This document shows positions 8,156 to 16,881 of a DNA stretch of 46,240 nt, piece by piece. Source of the DNA: Alteromonas sp. a30 (lineage in GTDB: Bacteria > Pseudomonadota > Gammaproteobacteria > Enterobacterales > Alteromonadaceae). The notes below the pieces were generated by a model. The model searched no databases. It was not told the DNA's origin and saw only the letters and a program-made list of their open reading frames with translations. The position numbers and the translations under genes are program-made. Location: contig NZ_JABEPE010000022.1 in assembly GCF_026788005.1 (NCBI RefSeq), positions 1-46,240 of the forward strand, written 5' to 3'. Position 1 is the first letter of the stretch, and each line of letters opens with the position of its first letter.

Positions 8156-11100
8156 ATGGATAACCATCCAGATACGCATAAGAATACGCCACGAGCATTT
8201 ACGCGCGGGTTAAAAAGCAGTATAAAAATCGGCAGCATGTGTTTGTCGATATTGCTTGCAGGTTGTTTCGACAACAGCGCAAGTTTACCAGTAACGTTGC
8301 CGGAACCAGTTCAGCCCCCTTCACCAACAGAGCCGCCTGCTGAGCCACCTTCACTCACCTGTGAATCACCACAAGTTCCCAATGCAACAGGTGATGCTTG
8401 TATGATGCCAGAACCCGTGGTGTCTGCTCAGCCGGGCGAAGCCATTATTTTCTATAACCGCCCCGATGCCGAATACGATGGCTGGGTGTTGCACTTATGG
8501 AATAACGATGCTTGTCCAAACACGGTTGCTAACCCAACAACATGGCCCGATGGCCCGTCAATTGCTGGAATAGACCCAAACTACGGCGGTTATTTCATCA
8601 TTCCGCTGTTAGAAGACTATTCCAACTGCATGAACTTTATTGTTCACGATGCGGCAGGTGTAAAAGACATTTCCCAGCAAGATCAACTGATGGACTTAAC
8701 CGGTTCGCGCATGATTTGGACACTATCCGGCGTAGACCAACTGTTCACCGAGCCCACCATCGAAGTGCCCGTTACCCTAAGCGGCGCCGCAGCGCACTGG
8801 GTTAACCCCACCACGCTAGTGTGGAATATGGACCCAAGCATTGCCTCCGATGTGCGCTTGTATCATTCGATGCAAGGCGACCTGAATTTCACCGAGTCGG
8901 GCATTGATAGCGACAGTTTTATTGCCCTAAGTGCAGGCGAAGCAGAAAACGACCCAGCGGCAGTTGAAATTAACCAACCTAATTGGCAAGCCTTCCACCT
9001 TGAGCTTGCGCCTGAGCAAATGACAACCATGCTGCGCTCACAACTCATTGCCATTGCCTACGACGATGAAGGCGATGTGGTTGGCGCAACGCGCGTTCAA
9101 ATTCCTCGCTTGTTAGATAACCTGTTTACGCAAGGTGAAAACGATGCCGACGAGCAAACCTACGGCATTCAATACGTGGGTGAAAACATTGAAGTGGCAA
9201 CGTGGGCACCTACCGCGCAAAGCGTGACCTTAAATGTATACGATAGCAACAAAGCGCTGGTGCAATCTGAGCCCATGAGCTACCAAGCTAATACAGGCGC
9301 GTGGACAGCAACCCTAAGCGAAGACATGGACGAGCACTTCTATCGTTTTGCCGTGACCTTATATCATCCCGTTGCAGGCGAGGTGCGCGAGATTAACGTC
9401 ACCGATCCGTACTCGGTGAGCGTATCCACCAATGGTCGTTACTCACAGTTCATTGACCTAAACGACGACAAACTCAAACCGCAAGGTTGGGATACCCATT
9501 CGATTCCTGAGATTGCCAACCTAGAAGACGCGGTGATTTACGAAGGTCATATTCGTGATTTCAGCATCTTGGACCCAAGCGTCACACCCGCACATCGTGG
9601 CAAGTATTTGGCCTTTACTGACGAAAACTCGGTTCCTATGCAGCACTTGAAAAAGCTTGTAGATGCGGGTTTGAACTACTTCCATGTGTTACCGGCAAAC
9701 GATATTGCCAGCATTGACGAAGACGAAAGCTCACGCGTAAATTTAGACGACAAAGTTTCCGACTTATGCGCCGTTAACGCTGGTGCTGCCATTTGTGCTA
9801 CTCACGAGGGCAGCGAAACCTTAATGGATGTTTTTGCTAGCTTCGACCCCGCCTCAGAAGATGCCCAACAACTTGCCAGCGATATGCGTAACTTCGACAG
9901 CTTCAACTGGGGATACGATCCGCATCACTTCAACACACCGGATGGCAGTTACGCCACCGATGCCGAAGGCAGCACCCGCATTAAAGAAATGCGCGCCATG
10001 ATCATGGGCTTGCACAACATCGGCCTGCGCGTTGCCTTAGATGTGGTTTACAACCACACCAATGCCTCTGGCGTGAGCATTAACTCGGTACTCGACAAAT
10101 TAGTACCGGGCTATTATCACCGCTACAACGCGGTAACTGGCGACATTGAGCGCTCAACCTGCTGCGAAAACACCGCCACAGAAAACCGTATGATGGAAAA
10201 ATTCATGACGGACTCGTTAATGATGTGGGCGCAGCACTACAAGTATGATGCCTTCCGTTTCGACTTAATGGGTCACGTGCCGAAATCTGCCATTCTCGCG
10301 GCTCGCGATGCGGTACAAAGCATCGACGCTGACAACTACTTTTACGGCGAAGGTTGGGATTTTGGTGAAGTAGCAGGCGACCGTTTATTCGAACAAGCCA
10401 CGCAAAAGAACATGGCCAATACCGAAGTCGGCACTTTCAACGACCAAATCCGCGAAGCCGTGCGCGGTGCCGCCATGTTCAGCGGCAATACCGCCACAGG
10501 CACGCTCAACGTACAGGACAAAATTCGGATGTCCTTAGCAGGAACCTTAGTGGACTACGAACTGATGAACGCCAATAACGCCTTTGTGAAAGCCAGCACA
10601 CTTGGCGCCTACGCCGGCGATCCTGCCGACATCATCAACTACGTTTCCAAGCACGATAACGAAACCCTTTGGGATCAACTCAACTACACCTTACCTTCGG
10701 ACATTTCTCTTGAGAACCGCGTGCGCGCACAAAATATCTCGATGGGCATTCCGCTGTTAAGCCAAGGCATTCCGTTCCTTCAACTTGGTGGCGACTTCCT
10801 GCGTTCAAAATCCATGGACAGAAACTCCTTCGATGCCGGAGATTGGTTCAACCGCGTGGATTTCTCCCTGCAAACAAGCAACTGGAATATTGGCCTGCCA
10901 TCGCGTCAGGAGAACCAAGCCCGTTACGATGAGATCGTTGATATTCTTGCCGATGCGAATCGCGCACCAAGCGCAACAGACGTACAATTTGCCGCCGCTG
11001 TGTTTGAAGAATTATTACGCATTCGCTCATCCAGCAAACTGTTCCGCTTAACCACCGCACAAGACATTAAAAACCGCATTGGTTTTCATAATGTGGGCTC

Positions 11101-12406
11101 CAACCAAGCCAGCGGGTTAATTGTCATGAGCATTGATGATGGCGCAGGATTGGAAGACATCGACCCAACTGTTGATGCGATTGTGCTAATGATTAACGCT
11201 ACCGATGCCGCCATCACACATAATGTGCCAAGTGCCACGGGCTTTAGTTTGCATCCGATTCAGCAAAACTCAGTGGATGCCAACATCCAAACCGCGCAGT
11301 TCACTGCCAATGCTGACGGTGGTGAATTTACCGTGCCAGCTTACAGCCTAGCGGTATTTGTGAAAAACCAAGGTTCGGCACAAGGCACAGGACTTTCGCC
11401 GTTTGCCACCATCGGCGAGCCAGATACCGCGCCTTATGGCGATACCACAATATACGTGCGTGGCACCATGAATGAGTGGAGCACAAACGATGCCTTGAAC
11501 TACCAAGGTGAAGGTGTGTATCAAACGCGCTTGAGCTTAAATGCCGAGACGCAATACGAATTTAAAGTAGCGAGTGAAGATTGGTCTACGGTGAACTCTG
11601 GTGGCACCGATGGCAATGCCAACGTGATGCTAAATAGCGCCTTTAGCTTGGTGCATAACGGTGCCAACTTAACCTTTACACCAACCGAAACCGGCAACTA
11701 TGTGTTTGTGGTCGACGCCAGCAACACCGATGCGGTCACGCTTACCATTCGCACAGAAGAACCTTACCCTAACAGCACAATTTTGCTTCGCGGCACCATG
11801 AATGGCTGGGGTGAAACTGACGCCTTTGATTACATTGGCGCAGGTAAATACGAGATTTCGATGCAACTTGCCGCTGGCGATTACGAGTTCAAAGTCGCCA
11901 CAGCGGATTGGTCTACGGTGAACTTAGGTTCCGACTCCGCTCTTAGCGCAGGTTCAACGGTCAGCCTAGTGGATAACGGCGCCAACATTACGTTGAGCAT
12001 TGCCACAGATGGCGATTATGTTTTCGTATTCGATGCAGCTAATCCGCAAAACGCCTTTATTTCCGTAGACCAAGCAGGCATGTTTGGCGACACCACGGTA
12101 TTTGTGCGCGGCACCATGAATGGCTGGAGTACGGACAACCCAATGGTGTTTGATGGTAGCCACATCTACACGGCGATCCTAACACTTGCAGCGGGCAACT
12201 ATGAGTTTAAGTTTGGCTCAGAAAACTGGGACGTAGTGGATTTAGGCGCTGGTTCAAACGGCAATCAACTTGGCTTTGGTAATGCCCTACAACTTGCTCC
12301 AAGCGGCGGCGATATCGGCTTTAGTATCGAACAAGCAGGTAACTACCAGTTTATGCTACGCGGCCCAAGCACCACCACACCAGAGGTAAGCATCACGCGC
12401 CAATAG
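8156..12406 (+). CDS. pulA: pullulanase-type GH13 lipoprotein with three C-terminal starch-binding-like repeats
   Basis: 1416 residues. It is a lipoprotein by its lipobox LLAGC (Cys37), preceded by Arg/Lys and a hydrophobic stretch. In order: a Pro-rich linker, a CBM41-like domain (AIIFYNRPDAEYDGWVLHLW), CBM48-like beta domains near residue 340, and the GH13 barrel with VALDVVYNHT, FRFDLMGH (nucleophile Asp703), GEGWDFG (acid/base Glu732) and SKHDNE (Asp834). From residue about 1096 there are three copies of a roughly 100-residue module with RGTMN.W and YEFKVA..DWSTVN. Pullulanases cleave alpha-1,6 links in pullulan and glycogen-type glucans at the cell surface. The three-module tail is longer than in classical PulA and probably grips substrate. 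AGAGG precedes the ATG. Confidence 0.9.
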   Translation: MDNHPDTHKNTPRAFTRGLKSSIKIGSMCLSILLAGCFDNSASLPVTLPEPVQPPSPTEPPAEPPSLTCESPQVPNATGDACMMPEPVVSAQPGEAIIFYNRPDAEYDGWVLHLWNNDACPNTVANPTTWPDGPSIAGIDPNYGGYFIIPLLEDYSNCMNFIVHDAAGVKDISQQDQLMDLTGSRMIWTLSGVDQLFTEPTIEVPVTLSGAAAHWVNPTTLVWNMDPSIASDVRLYHSMQGDLNFTESGIDSDSFIALSAGEAENDPAAVEINQPNWQAFHLELAPEQMTTMLRSQLIAIAYDDEGDVVGATRVQIPRLLDNLFTQGENDADEQTYGIQYVGENIEVATWAPTAQSVTLNVYDSNKALVQSEPMSYQANTGAWTATLSEDMDEHFYRFAVTLYHPVAGEVREINVTDPYSVSVSTNGRYSQFIDLNDDKLKPQGWDTHSIPEIANLEDAVIYEGHIRDFSILDPSVTPAHRGKYLAFTDENSVPMQHLKKLVDAGLNYFHVLPANDIASIDEDESSRVNLDDKVSDLCAVNAGAAICATHEGSETLMDVFASFDPASEDAQQLASDMRNFDSFNWGYDPHHFNTPDGSYATDAEGSTRIKEMRAMIMGLHNIGLRVALDVVYNHTNASGVSINSVLDKLVPGYYHRYNAVTGDIERSTCCENTATENRMMEKFMTDSLMMWAQHYKYDAFRFDLMGHVPKSAILAARDAVQSIDADNYFYGEGWDFGEVAGDRLFEQATQKNMANTEVGTFNDQIREAVRGAAMFSGNTATGTLNVQDKIRMSLAGTLVDYELMNANNAFVKASTLGAYAGDPADIINYVSKHDNETLWDQLNYTLPSDISLENRVRAQNISMGIPLLSQGIPFLQLGGDFLRSKSMDRNSFDAGDWFNRVDFSLQTSNWNIGLPSRQENQARYDEIVDILADANRAPSATDVQFAAAVFEELLRIRSSSKLFRLTTAQDIKNRIGFHNVGSNQASGLIVMSIDDGAGLEDIDPTVDAIVLMINATDAAITHNVPSATGFSLHPIQQNSVDANIQTAQFTANADGGEFTVPAYSLAVFVKNQGSAQGTGLSPFATIGEPDTAPYGDTTIYVRGTMNEWSTNDALNYQGEGVYQTRLSLNAETQYEFKVASEDWSTVNSGGTDGNANVMLNSAFSLVHNGANLTFTPTETGNYVFVVDASNTDAVTLTIRTEEPYPNSTILLRGTMNGWGETDAFDYIGAGKYEISMQLAAGDYEFKVATADWSTVNLGSDSALSAGSTVSLVDNGANITLSIATDGDYVFVFDAANPQNAFISVDQAGMFGDTTVFVRGTMNGWSTDNPMVFDGSHIYTAILTLAAGNYEFKFGSENWDVVDLGAGSNGNQLGFGNALQLAPSGGDIGFSIEQAGNYQFMLRGPSTTTPEVSITRQ

Positions 12407-12433
12407 CGTGAATTAGTATTAACACATTTTTAC

Positions 12434-12483
12434 GCTTCCACTTTTGAGTAATGACGTTTTTGAAACAACTCAAAAGTGGAAGC
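12434..12483. repeat. perfect 16-bp inverted repeat between convergent genes
   Basis: GCTTCCACTTTTGAGT at 12434-12449 is repeated exactly in reverse complement at 12468-12483 with an 18-nt loop. It lies between the ends of the pullulanase gene and dapE. Neither flank has a proper T tract, so it is hairpin-forming but not a textbook terminator. Confidence 0.8.
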
Positions 12484-12524
12484 TAACAGGTGTTGGACAA
12501 CGCTAAACATCCATTTAACCAACC

Positions 12525-13793
12525 TCAATCAAGGTTACTAAACAACAACTCCCCTAATAAATCCGTGTAAATGTCTTCCAACGTCACCAAATCAGACACA
12601 TTAATACGTTCATTCACTTGATGTATGGTTTGATTCGGTACTCCCACTTCCACCACTTGTGTGTTATCTGACGCAAAGAAGCGTCCGTCAGAGGTGCCGC
12701 CCGCCGTAGATAACACAGGGAATTTTCCAGTGTTTTTATGAATAGCACGTTCAACCGCACCAATTAAACATTGGCATGGTTTAGCTGGCGTGAAATAAGG
12801 TTCACACGCTCTTTCCCAAGTGATTTCATAATCATCAGTAATGCACTGAAGTTTGTCGTTAACCAAAGCTTCAAGCTCCGCTTGAGAGTAATGATGGCTA
12901 TAACGAATATTAAAACGGATGGCGCACGTTGCCGGTACGATGTTATCGGTGAACTCTCCAGAGTCCACATGGGTGATTTGCAAACTGGTTCCCGGAAAAT
13001 CATCGCTGCCTTCATCCCATTCAATAGCTTCAAGGATATTTATCACCCGCGCCATTTTATGGATGGCGTTGTCGGCATACTGCGGATACGCCACATGACC
13101 TTGTTTTCCAAACACATTTACTTTCGCCGAAATCGCCCCGCGCCGCCCCACTTTAATGGCATCACCGGTATATTGCTTCGCGCTAGGCTCACCAACAATG
13201 CAGTAGTCGATGTTGATATTTCTGGCATCTAAAAAGGCTTTAATGGCTTTGCTACCGTATTCGGCTTCGCCTTCTTCATCGCTAGTGACGAGCCAAACGA
13301 AACGTGCATTTAACTTATCCTGCTGGCGAAATGCCCTTTCTGTTGCTGCCAACATAGCTGCTAAGCCAGTTTTCATATCCGCTGCGCCGCGCCCAATGAG
13401 TTCATCATTAATAATTTGGGGGCGAAATGGGTCGGTTTTCCACTTTCCCAGAGGCCCTGCGGGAACCACATCGGTATGCCCTGCAAACGCGACAGTGCGT
13501 TCACCTTGCCCAATTTCCGCCACAAGGTTTTTCACGCCGTTCACTTCAAAATGATGACAAGTGAACCCGAGTGATTTCAGCTTATTCGCCAACCACTCCT
13601 GACAGCCCGCATCTAGCGGCGTAACGGACGGACGAAACATTAATTCATAGCTGTAAGGAATAGATTTTCCATACATGCCTGAGCTTTGGCTCTTTAGGCA
13701 GCTTTGCTCTGACGTTTGCTTAGCATCATAGGACTGAAAAACGGTAGATGAAGATAAAACAGAGTTAGATTTTAACGACATAACACTCAGCAA
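12525..13793 (-). CDS. dapE: succinyl-diaminopimelate desuccinylase
   Basis: M20 metallopeptidase that converts N-succinyl-LL-2,6-diaminopimelate to LL-DAP, for lysine and peptidoglycan. Visible blocks: RPSVTPLDAGCQ, FAGHTDVVPAGP (zinc His and Asp), GRGAADMKTG (bridging Asp), TSDEEGEAEYG (catalytic Glu pair), CIVGEPS and STAGGTSDGRF. The reading frame gives 422 residues, about 45 longer than usual. The extra Ser-rich N-terminus has no family support, so the ATG at 13676 (MYGKSIPYSYELMFRPS) or a position close to it is the more likely start, giving 383 residues. No convincing ribosome site decides between them. A small membrane gene is divergent. Confidence 0.92.
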   Translation of the reverse strand: MLSVMSLKSNSVLSSSTVFQSYDAKQTSEQSCLKSQSSGMYGKSIPYSYELMFRPSVTPLDAGCQEWLANKLKSLGFTCHHFEVNGVKNLVAEIGQGERTVAFAGHTDVVPAGPLGKWKTDPFRPQIINDELIGRGAADMKTGLAAMLAATERAFRQQDKLNARFVWLVTSDEEGEAEYGSKAIKAFLDARNINIDYCIVGEPSAKQYTGDAIKVGRRGAISAKVNVFGKQGHVAYPQYADNAIHKMARVINILEAIEWDEGSDDFPGTSLQITHVDSGEFTDNIVPATCAIRFNIRYSHHYSQAELEALVNDKLQCITDDYEITWERACEPYFTPAKPCQCLIGAVERAIHKNTGKFPVLSTAGGTSDGRFFASDNTQVVEVGVPNQTIHQVNERINVSDLVTLEDIYTDLLGELLFSNLD

Positions 13794-13875
13794 AATATTG
13801 AACTATTTTGCGATATTTGAGCAAAAGTGGATGACAGAGACATGGCAAATACACGACATATAGATGACATAAGCG

Positions 13876-14097
13876 TTGATGACTGCTACATTTTGCGCTA
13901 TCGATTCAGCAAAGGACGACGCCTTGATTCAGCTACTTTTTATTGTTCCTCTTATTTTATGTTTTGGCTGGTTTTTGTATTTACGTCAGCATGAATATAC
14001 CTTTGAACAAGGTAAGCAGGGTTTCTTATATATCTTGATTTTTTCTGGGGCAATTGCACTATTTTACACGGTGTTGATGTTTTTAACGCGAAGCTGA
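13876..14097 (+). CDS. small two-helix membrane protein
   Basis: Up to 73 residues with two hydrophobic helices (LLFIVPLILCFGWFLYL and FLYILIFSGAIALFYTVLMF) joined by a short charged loop (RQHEYTFEQGKQG). The ATG at 13876 gives an unlikely N-terminus. The TTG at 13924 (LIQLLFIVPL) would give a compact 57-residue protein. I do not recognise it. It is the last gene before the cassette array and its stop is close to the left array boundary. Confidence 0.5.
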   Translation: MMTATFCAIDSAKDDALIQLLFIVPLILCFGWFLYLRQHEYTFEQGKQGFLYILIFSGAIALFYTVLMFLTRS

Positions 14098-14182
14098 TGC
14101 TGCTTCGTGCATACTCCAACCATGCTTTGCAGTGCGCATCTGTATGCGTATACTTGGTGGTAGAATTAATTGGAGTGATAAA

Positions 14183-14428
14183 ATGCAAGATTTATATGAC
14201 ATCCATGCCCCCAAGAAAGCGACGAATCTAAGCGTAAACAGCGACTTATTGCAAAAAGCTAGAAATTTAAAAGTTAACCTGTCTGCGACCCTAGAGCAAG
14301 CACTTAGAGACAAGCTAAAAAGTGTTGAAGCAGAGAAATGGAAAAAAGAAAACAAAGCCGCCATAGCTGCCTACAACGAGTTTGTTGCAGAAAACGGTTG
14401 TATAGGTGATGAGTACAGGAACGTCTAA
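14183..14428 (+). CDS. ccdA: CcdA-type antitoxin
   Basis: 81 residues from the ATG at 14183, which has GGAG 7 nt upstream; longer upstream readings lack a ribosome site. The N-terminal ribbon-helix-helix (KKATNLSVNSDLLQKARNLK) binds DNA and autoregulates the operon. The C-terminus (WKKENKAAIAAYNEFVAENG) is the CcdA tail that wraps the toxin. It overlaps ccdB by 1 nt (TAATG). The pair is on the plus strand, against the direction of the surrounding cassettes, as toxin-antitoxin cassettes with their own promoter often are. Confidence 0.93.
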   Translation: MQDLYDIHAPKKATNLSVNSDLLQKARNLKVNLSATLEQALRDKLKSVEAEKWKKENKAAIAAYNEFVAENGCIGDEYRNV

Positions 14429-14745
14429 TGGCGCAGTTCGATGTTTACAGAAACCTAAGCAAGAAAACGAATAAAGCTTACCCCTTTCTTGTTGATGTTC
14501 AAAACTCTGTAATTGACCAGTTGGCAACAAGGCTGGTTGTACCGTTAACAAATAGCAATACTAGAAACAGTCTTTACATGAAAAATTTGACGCCGGAGAT
14601 AGAATTCGAAGGCGCAACATACTTATTTCTAGCCCAACAACTTAGTTCTATACCCGAAGACGTGCTCCATGATCGAATTGGTTCGCTGGAACAATCCAGA
14701 GAGCGACTGATAGATGCAATAGACTTCGCTATTACTGGAATATAA
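14428..14745 (+). CDS. ccdB: CcdB-type gyrase toxin
   Basis: 105 residues of the CcdB family (MAQFDVYRN at the start; YPFLVDVQN; RLVVPL; the C-terminus IDAIDFAITGI with the conserved terminal helix). CcdB traps DNA gyrase on DNA. The family usually ends in Trp-Gly-Ile; here the end is Thr-Gly-Ile, so the key Trp is replaced, which may weaken gyrase binding. The stop codon overlaps the first bases of the neighbouring attC. The gene pair forms an addiction cassette likely to stabilise the array. Confidence 0.92.
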   Translation: MAQFDVYRNLSKKTNKAYPFLVDVQNSVIDQLATRLVVPLTNSNTRNSLYMKNLTPEIEFEGATYLFLAQQLSSIPEDVLHDRIGSLEQSRERLIDAIDFAITGI

Positions 14746-14844
14746 CGCCGCATTAAACGGTGAAAAACAGTTGGCTATACTTAGCGAAGAATGAGCGCCA
14801 GCAAAGCTTTAGACGTCCCATCCATAATTGCCTTGTTATAAGGC
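14743..14844 (-). other. attC recombination site
   Basis: On the minus strand it runs from GCCTTATAACAAGGCAA to GCGGCGTTA, with internal complementary arms (CTAAAGCTTTGCTGGC and partners). The TAACAA...GCGTTA ends and imperfect palindrome are the integron attC hallmark. It marks the right edge of the ccdAB cassette and has the same orientation as all other attC sites in the array. Confidence 0.8.
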
Positions 14845-14990
14845 TACTTTAGCCGCTCGAATATTAACCAGTAAGTGGATGAAACTGTAATAGAACAAAC
14901 GGTAAATATACCAAACCAAGAAAGATACCACCTAAACTTATCACAGGAATCAAAGATATTGGACTAGCTAAATAGCTGTGTTTAATTGTC

Positions 14991-15096
14991 AGTCACCCAT
15001 AGAGATTTATCGCAAACTCGCCGTGGATACTTCCATGTAGGCTCCACAGCCGCTTCCCTGCGGCTGAGGGTTTGCTCCTAATTCTCTACAGGTGAC
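14991..15096 (-). repeat. ERIC-like palindromic intergenic repeat, copy 2
   Basis: About 106 bp with terminal inverted repeats AGTCACC...GGTGACT. It is the reverse complement of the element at 7850-7944, sharing CCTCAGCCGCAGGGAAGC and GCGAGTTTGCGATAA. The two copies, in different contexts, suggest a dispersed non-coding element of this genome. Confidence 0.8.
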
Positions 15097-15330
15097 TAAT
15101 AGTTTGGAACAGGTATTTAGAGTAGCCGCAATATTTCTCTTAAGGTGACTCGATAGCTTCATATAGTCTTATAGACACACGAGCATAGACTGATGAGAAG
15201 GTGCCACGGCGGATTGAGTAAGGTCAGCTCTGCTTATTCATTGAATAAGTAACCTACGATAAAATCATCGGGAATGATTTTGAACAGCCGCAGGCTGGCT
15301 ACAAATGAAGGGCAGGAAGCCCAGAATCAT

Positions 15331-15460
15331 ACCAGCATGACAACCGACGACATTACTGCCTCATCCGGTGCGTTAGCTCATTTATTTTGAGTGAGAAAAA
15401 AGACTGATTATGGACTGAAAGAATGTCAGGGAAGCACTCGTTCAGGGTTGACAAAGGGAG
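15331..15460 (+). repeat. repeat X, copy 1
   Basis: 130 bp running from ACCAGCATGACAAC to ACAAAGGGAG. It is about 92 percent identical, by eye, to 44073-44203 in the same orientation. Both copies sit at the distal end of a minus-strand cassette array. Weaker similarity continues leftwards (ATCATCG.GAATGA), where the second copy lacks about 55 bp. Confidence 0.85.
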
Positions 15461-15481
15461 GGAATCCTGTGGAGCTGATTG

Positions 15482-16156
15482 TTATGTGTATATCTGTACA
15501 TTTTCTAATTTATTTACATTTACGACAACCTCAAACTCAATTGATTGATCGGAAAAAAGGACGTCATCTCTTGAGTATTTTGTTACCAGTACGGTTCGTT
15601 TATCTTTTCTAAACCAGTCTTGCCCTGCGTAATGAACATATGCGAAATCTTGAGCAATCTTCAATGAGGTTGTCCATGCTTGTCCGTACTTTCTATTTTT
15701 AAAGTCACAATATCCGCAACCACGATAGATGGTAATTACCTCATCGAGTGAATCAATATCATTTGGCATTAAAATTTCTGTTAGTACAATTCTAGGATAC
15801 CAACCTTCATTTTCTTGCCGAGTATAAAGTTGACGAAGACCATTATATGCATATGAAACAAAGGCATGGCGCAAAGCATCTAGGACTTGATATATATTAG
15901 TGTCTTCCACATTTCCCAAATGATTCAATGCGTATGAATTAATATATTCCTCAGCTTCGTTATCAACACCGCTGTACAACTCACGTTTTTTGCCGGAGGC
16001 TTCAAAACCTTTGATTGCCTCAATGAAAGCATGGATAGACTCAATTGCTATTGATTTATATGCGGCAAAAAAAGGCTCAGATATTTTTGATTCAATAGAT
16101 ATGACATCTATCTTCATGTTTTCAGACATGAAATCGTAATCGGAAGATTGGAACAA
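15482..16156 (-). CDS. cassette protein with ADP-ribosyltransferase-like motifs
   Basis: Up to 224 residues; the TTG start at 16156 is weak and ATG 16129 (MSENMKIDV) is an alternative. Residues 25-115 are helical. The C-terminal half has the spaced signature of R-S-E ADP-ribosyltransferases: VITIYRG (Arg145), QAWTTSLKIAQDFA (Ser164 in a T-T-S motif followed by a helix), then SIEFEVVV (Glu207/Glu209) near the end. That order and spacing fit ART-fold toxins and effectors, which transfer ADP-ribose from NAD to a target. It could equally be an anti-phage or toxin cassette. No immunity or antitoxin partner is visible beside it, and no attC separates it from repeat X. Confidence 0.55.
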   Translation of the reverse strand: MFQSSDYDFMSENMKIDVISIESKISEPFFAAYKSIAIESIHAFIEAIKGFEASGKKRELYSGVDNEAEEYINSYALNHLGNVEDTNIYQVLDALRHAFVSYAYNGLRQLYTRQENEGWYPRIVLTEILMPNDIDSLDEVITIYRGCGYCDFKNRKYGQAWTTSLKIAQDFAYVHYAGQDWFRKDKRTVLVTKYSRDDVLFSDQSIEFEVVVNVNKLENVQIYT

Positions 16157-16177
16157 TAGTCAGGATCTCTTTTTACA

Positions 16178-16222
16178 CATAACGTTGCGGTAAGCGGGAC
16201 GATGTTTGACCGCCTCGTTATG
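16178..16222 (-). other. short attC recombination site
   Basis: About 45 bp. On the minus strand it runs CATAACGAGGCGGT ... ACCGCAACGTTATG, complementary ends around a short loop. It separates the ART-like cassette from the 165-residue membrane cassette. Confidence 0.75.
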
Positions 16223-16223
16223 T

Positions 16224-16721
16224 TTAATTTTTTGCGTAAACTTGTGTTACGTCGAGCTGGGCAAATTTTTGGAACGCCGACAGCTTCAACCTTGCATCTT
16301 TCATTAAATTGTCATTCAGATCTAATAGATCCTTACTGGAATTTCCTGCAATTGAATGGTCTTTATTACGTATAATAAAAACTGTAATTGCATTAAATGC
16401 TTCACTCATTACCTCACGCACTGAATCAGGAGCCAAAATTTGTATGCTATTAAATGATTTAAGATACTCTAAATAGTCCGAACCTGATGGATTGCAAGAT
16501 ATATAAGCGTATTTTTGAAGTAAGGTGTGAGACTTTACGGCAAATTCAACATAATGCGATTTTCGCTCTGCTTGATTGCGATACAATTGCTCTTCAGTTC
16601 TTTTACGTTCTTCGAAACTTTGATTTAACTTCAAAGTGAAATAGCTCGAAAAAGCAGCTATCAAAGCACCCAGGCCTATTTTTACTGCTGAATCTATAAC
16701 TTCTAATCCAGTCAATTCCAT
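16224..16721 (-). CDS. cassette membrane protein with coiled coil
   Basis: 165 residues. One N-terminal hydrophobic helix (AVKIGLGALIAAFSSYFTL, residues 12-30) is followed by a charged coiled-coil stretch (NQSFEERKRTEEQLYRNQAE) and a helical C-terminal domain with two Cys-free hydrophobic patches. This architecture, a single membrane anchor plus a cytoplasmic helical body, is common among cassette proteins of unknown function. I do not recognise the family. AGAGGT is only 2-3 nt from the ATG. Confidence 0.65.
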   Translation of the reverse strand: MELTGLEVIDSAVKIGLGALIAAFSSYFTLKLNQSFEERKRTEEQLYRNQAERKSHYVEFAVKSHTLLQKYAYISCNPSGSDYLEYLKSFNSIQILAPDSVREVMSEAFNAITVFIIRNKDHSIAGNSSKDLLDLNDNLMKDARLKLSAFQKFAQLDVTQVYAKN

Positions 16722-16738
16722 TACCTCTATGGTTTATA

Positions 16739-16847
16739 TAACGCTCAGCATAACCGGCCTGCCGTAGTGGTGTTATTCTTGTGCTAGGCTCTTTTAGCAC
16801 AAGAATAACACCGCGGAGGTAGCTCCGGTTGATGCAATGGTTATGCG
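16739..16847 (-). other. attC recombination site with long stem
   Basis: Minus strand: GCATAACCATTGCATC ... CTGAGCGTTA. The inner arms GGTGTTATTCTTGTGCTA and TAGCACAAGAATAACACC are an exact 18-bp inverted repeat, an unusually perfect extruding stem for an attC. Confidence 0.85.
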
Positions 16848-16881
16848 TGACTTATCTACCAAACCAGAAAGTGCAATTTAT

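Larger units (their letters stand above)
14845..15481. other. gene-poor segment in the cassette array
   Basis: No coding frame I trust. It contains the ERIC-like repeat copy 2 (14991-15096), a run of small hairpins at 15225-15325 (CTTATTCattGAATAAG, AAAATCATcgggaATGATTTT, CAGCCgcaGGCTG, GGGCaggaaGCCC) and repeat X copy 1. The hairpin run together with repeat X looks like the remnant of a structured RNA or a small mobile element. Confidence 0.5.

Noticed and set aside
12434-12483. Inverted repeat between pulA and dapE as a bidirectional terminator.
   Set aside because: Strong stem but no T tract on either side; listed only as an inverted repeat.
15225-15460. Hairpin run and repeat X as a group II intron fragment.
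   Set aside because: I could not find a convincing domain V, a boundary motif or a reverse transcriptase remnant.
15391-15612. Plus-strand frame across repeat X into the ART-like gene.
   Set aside because: Antisense to the cassette gene; no ribosome site or family.
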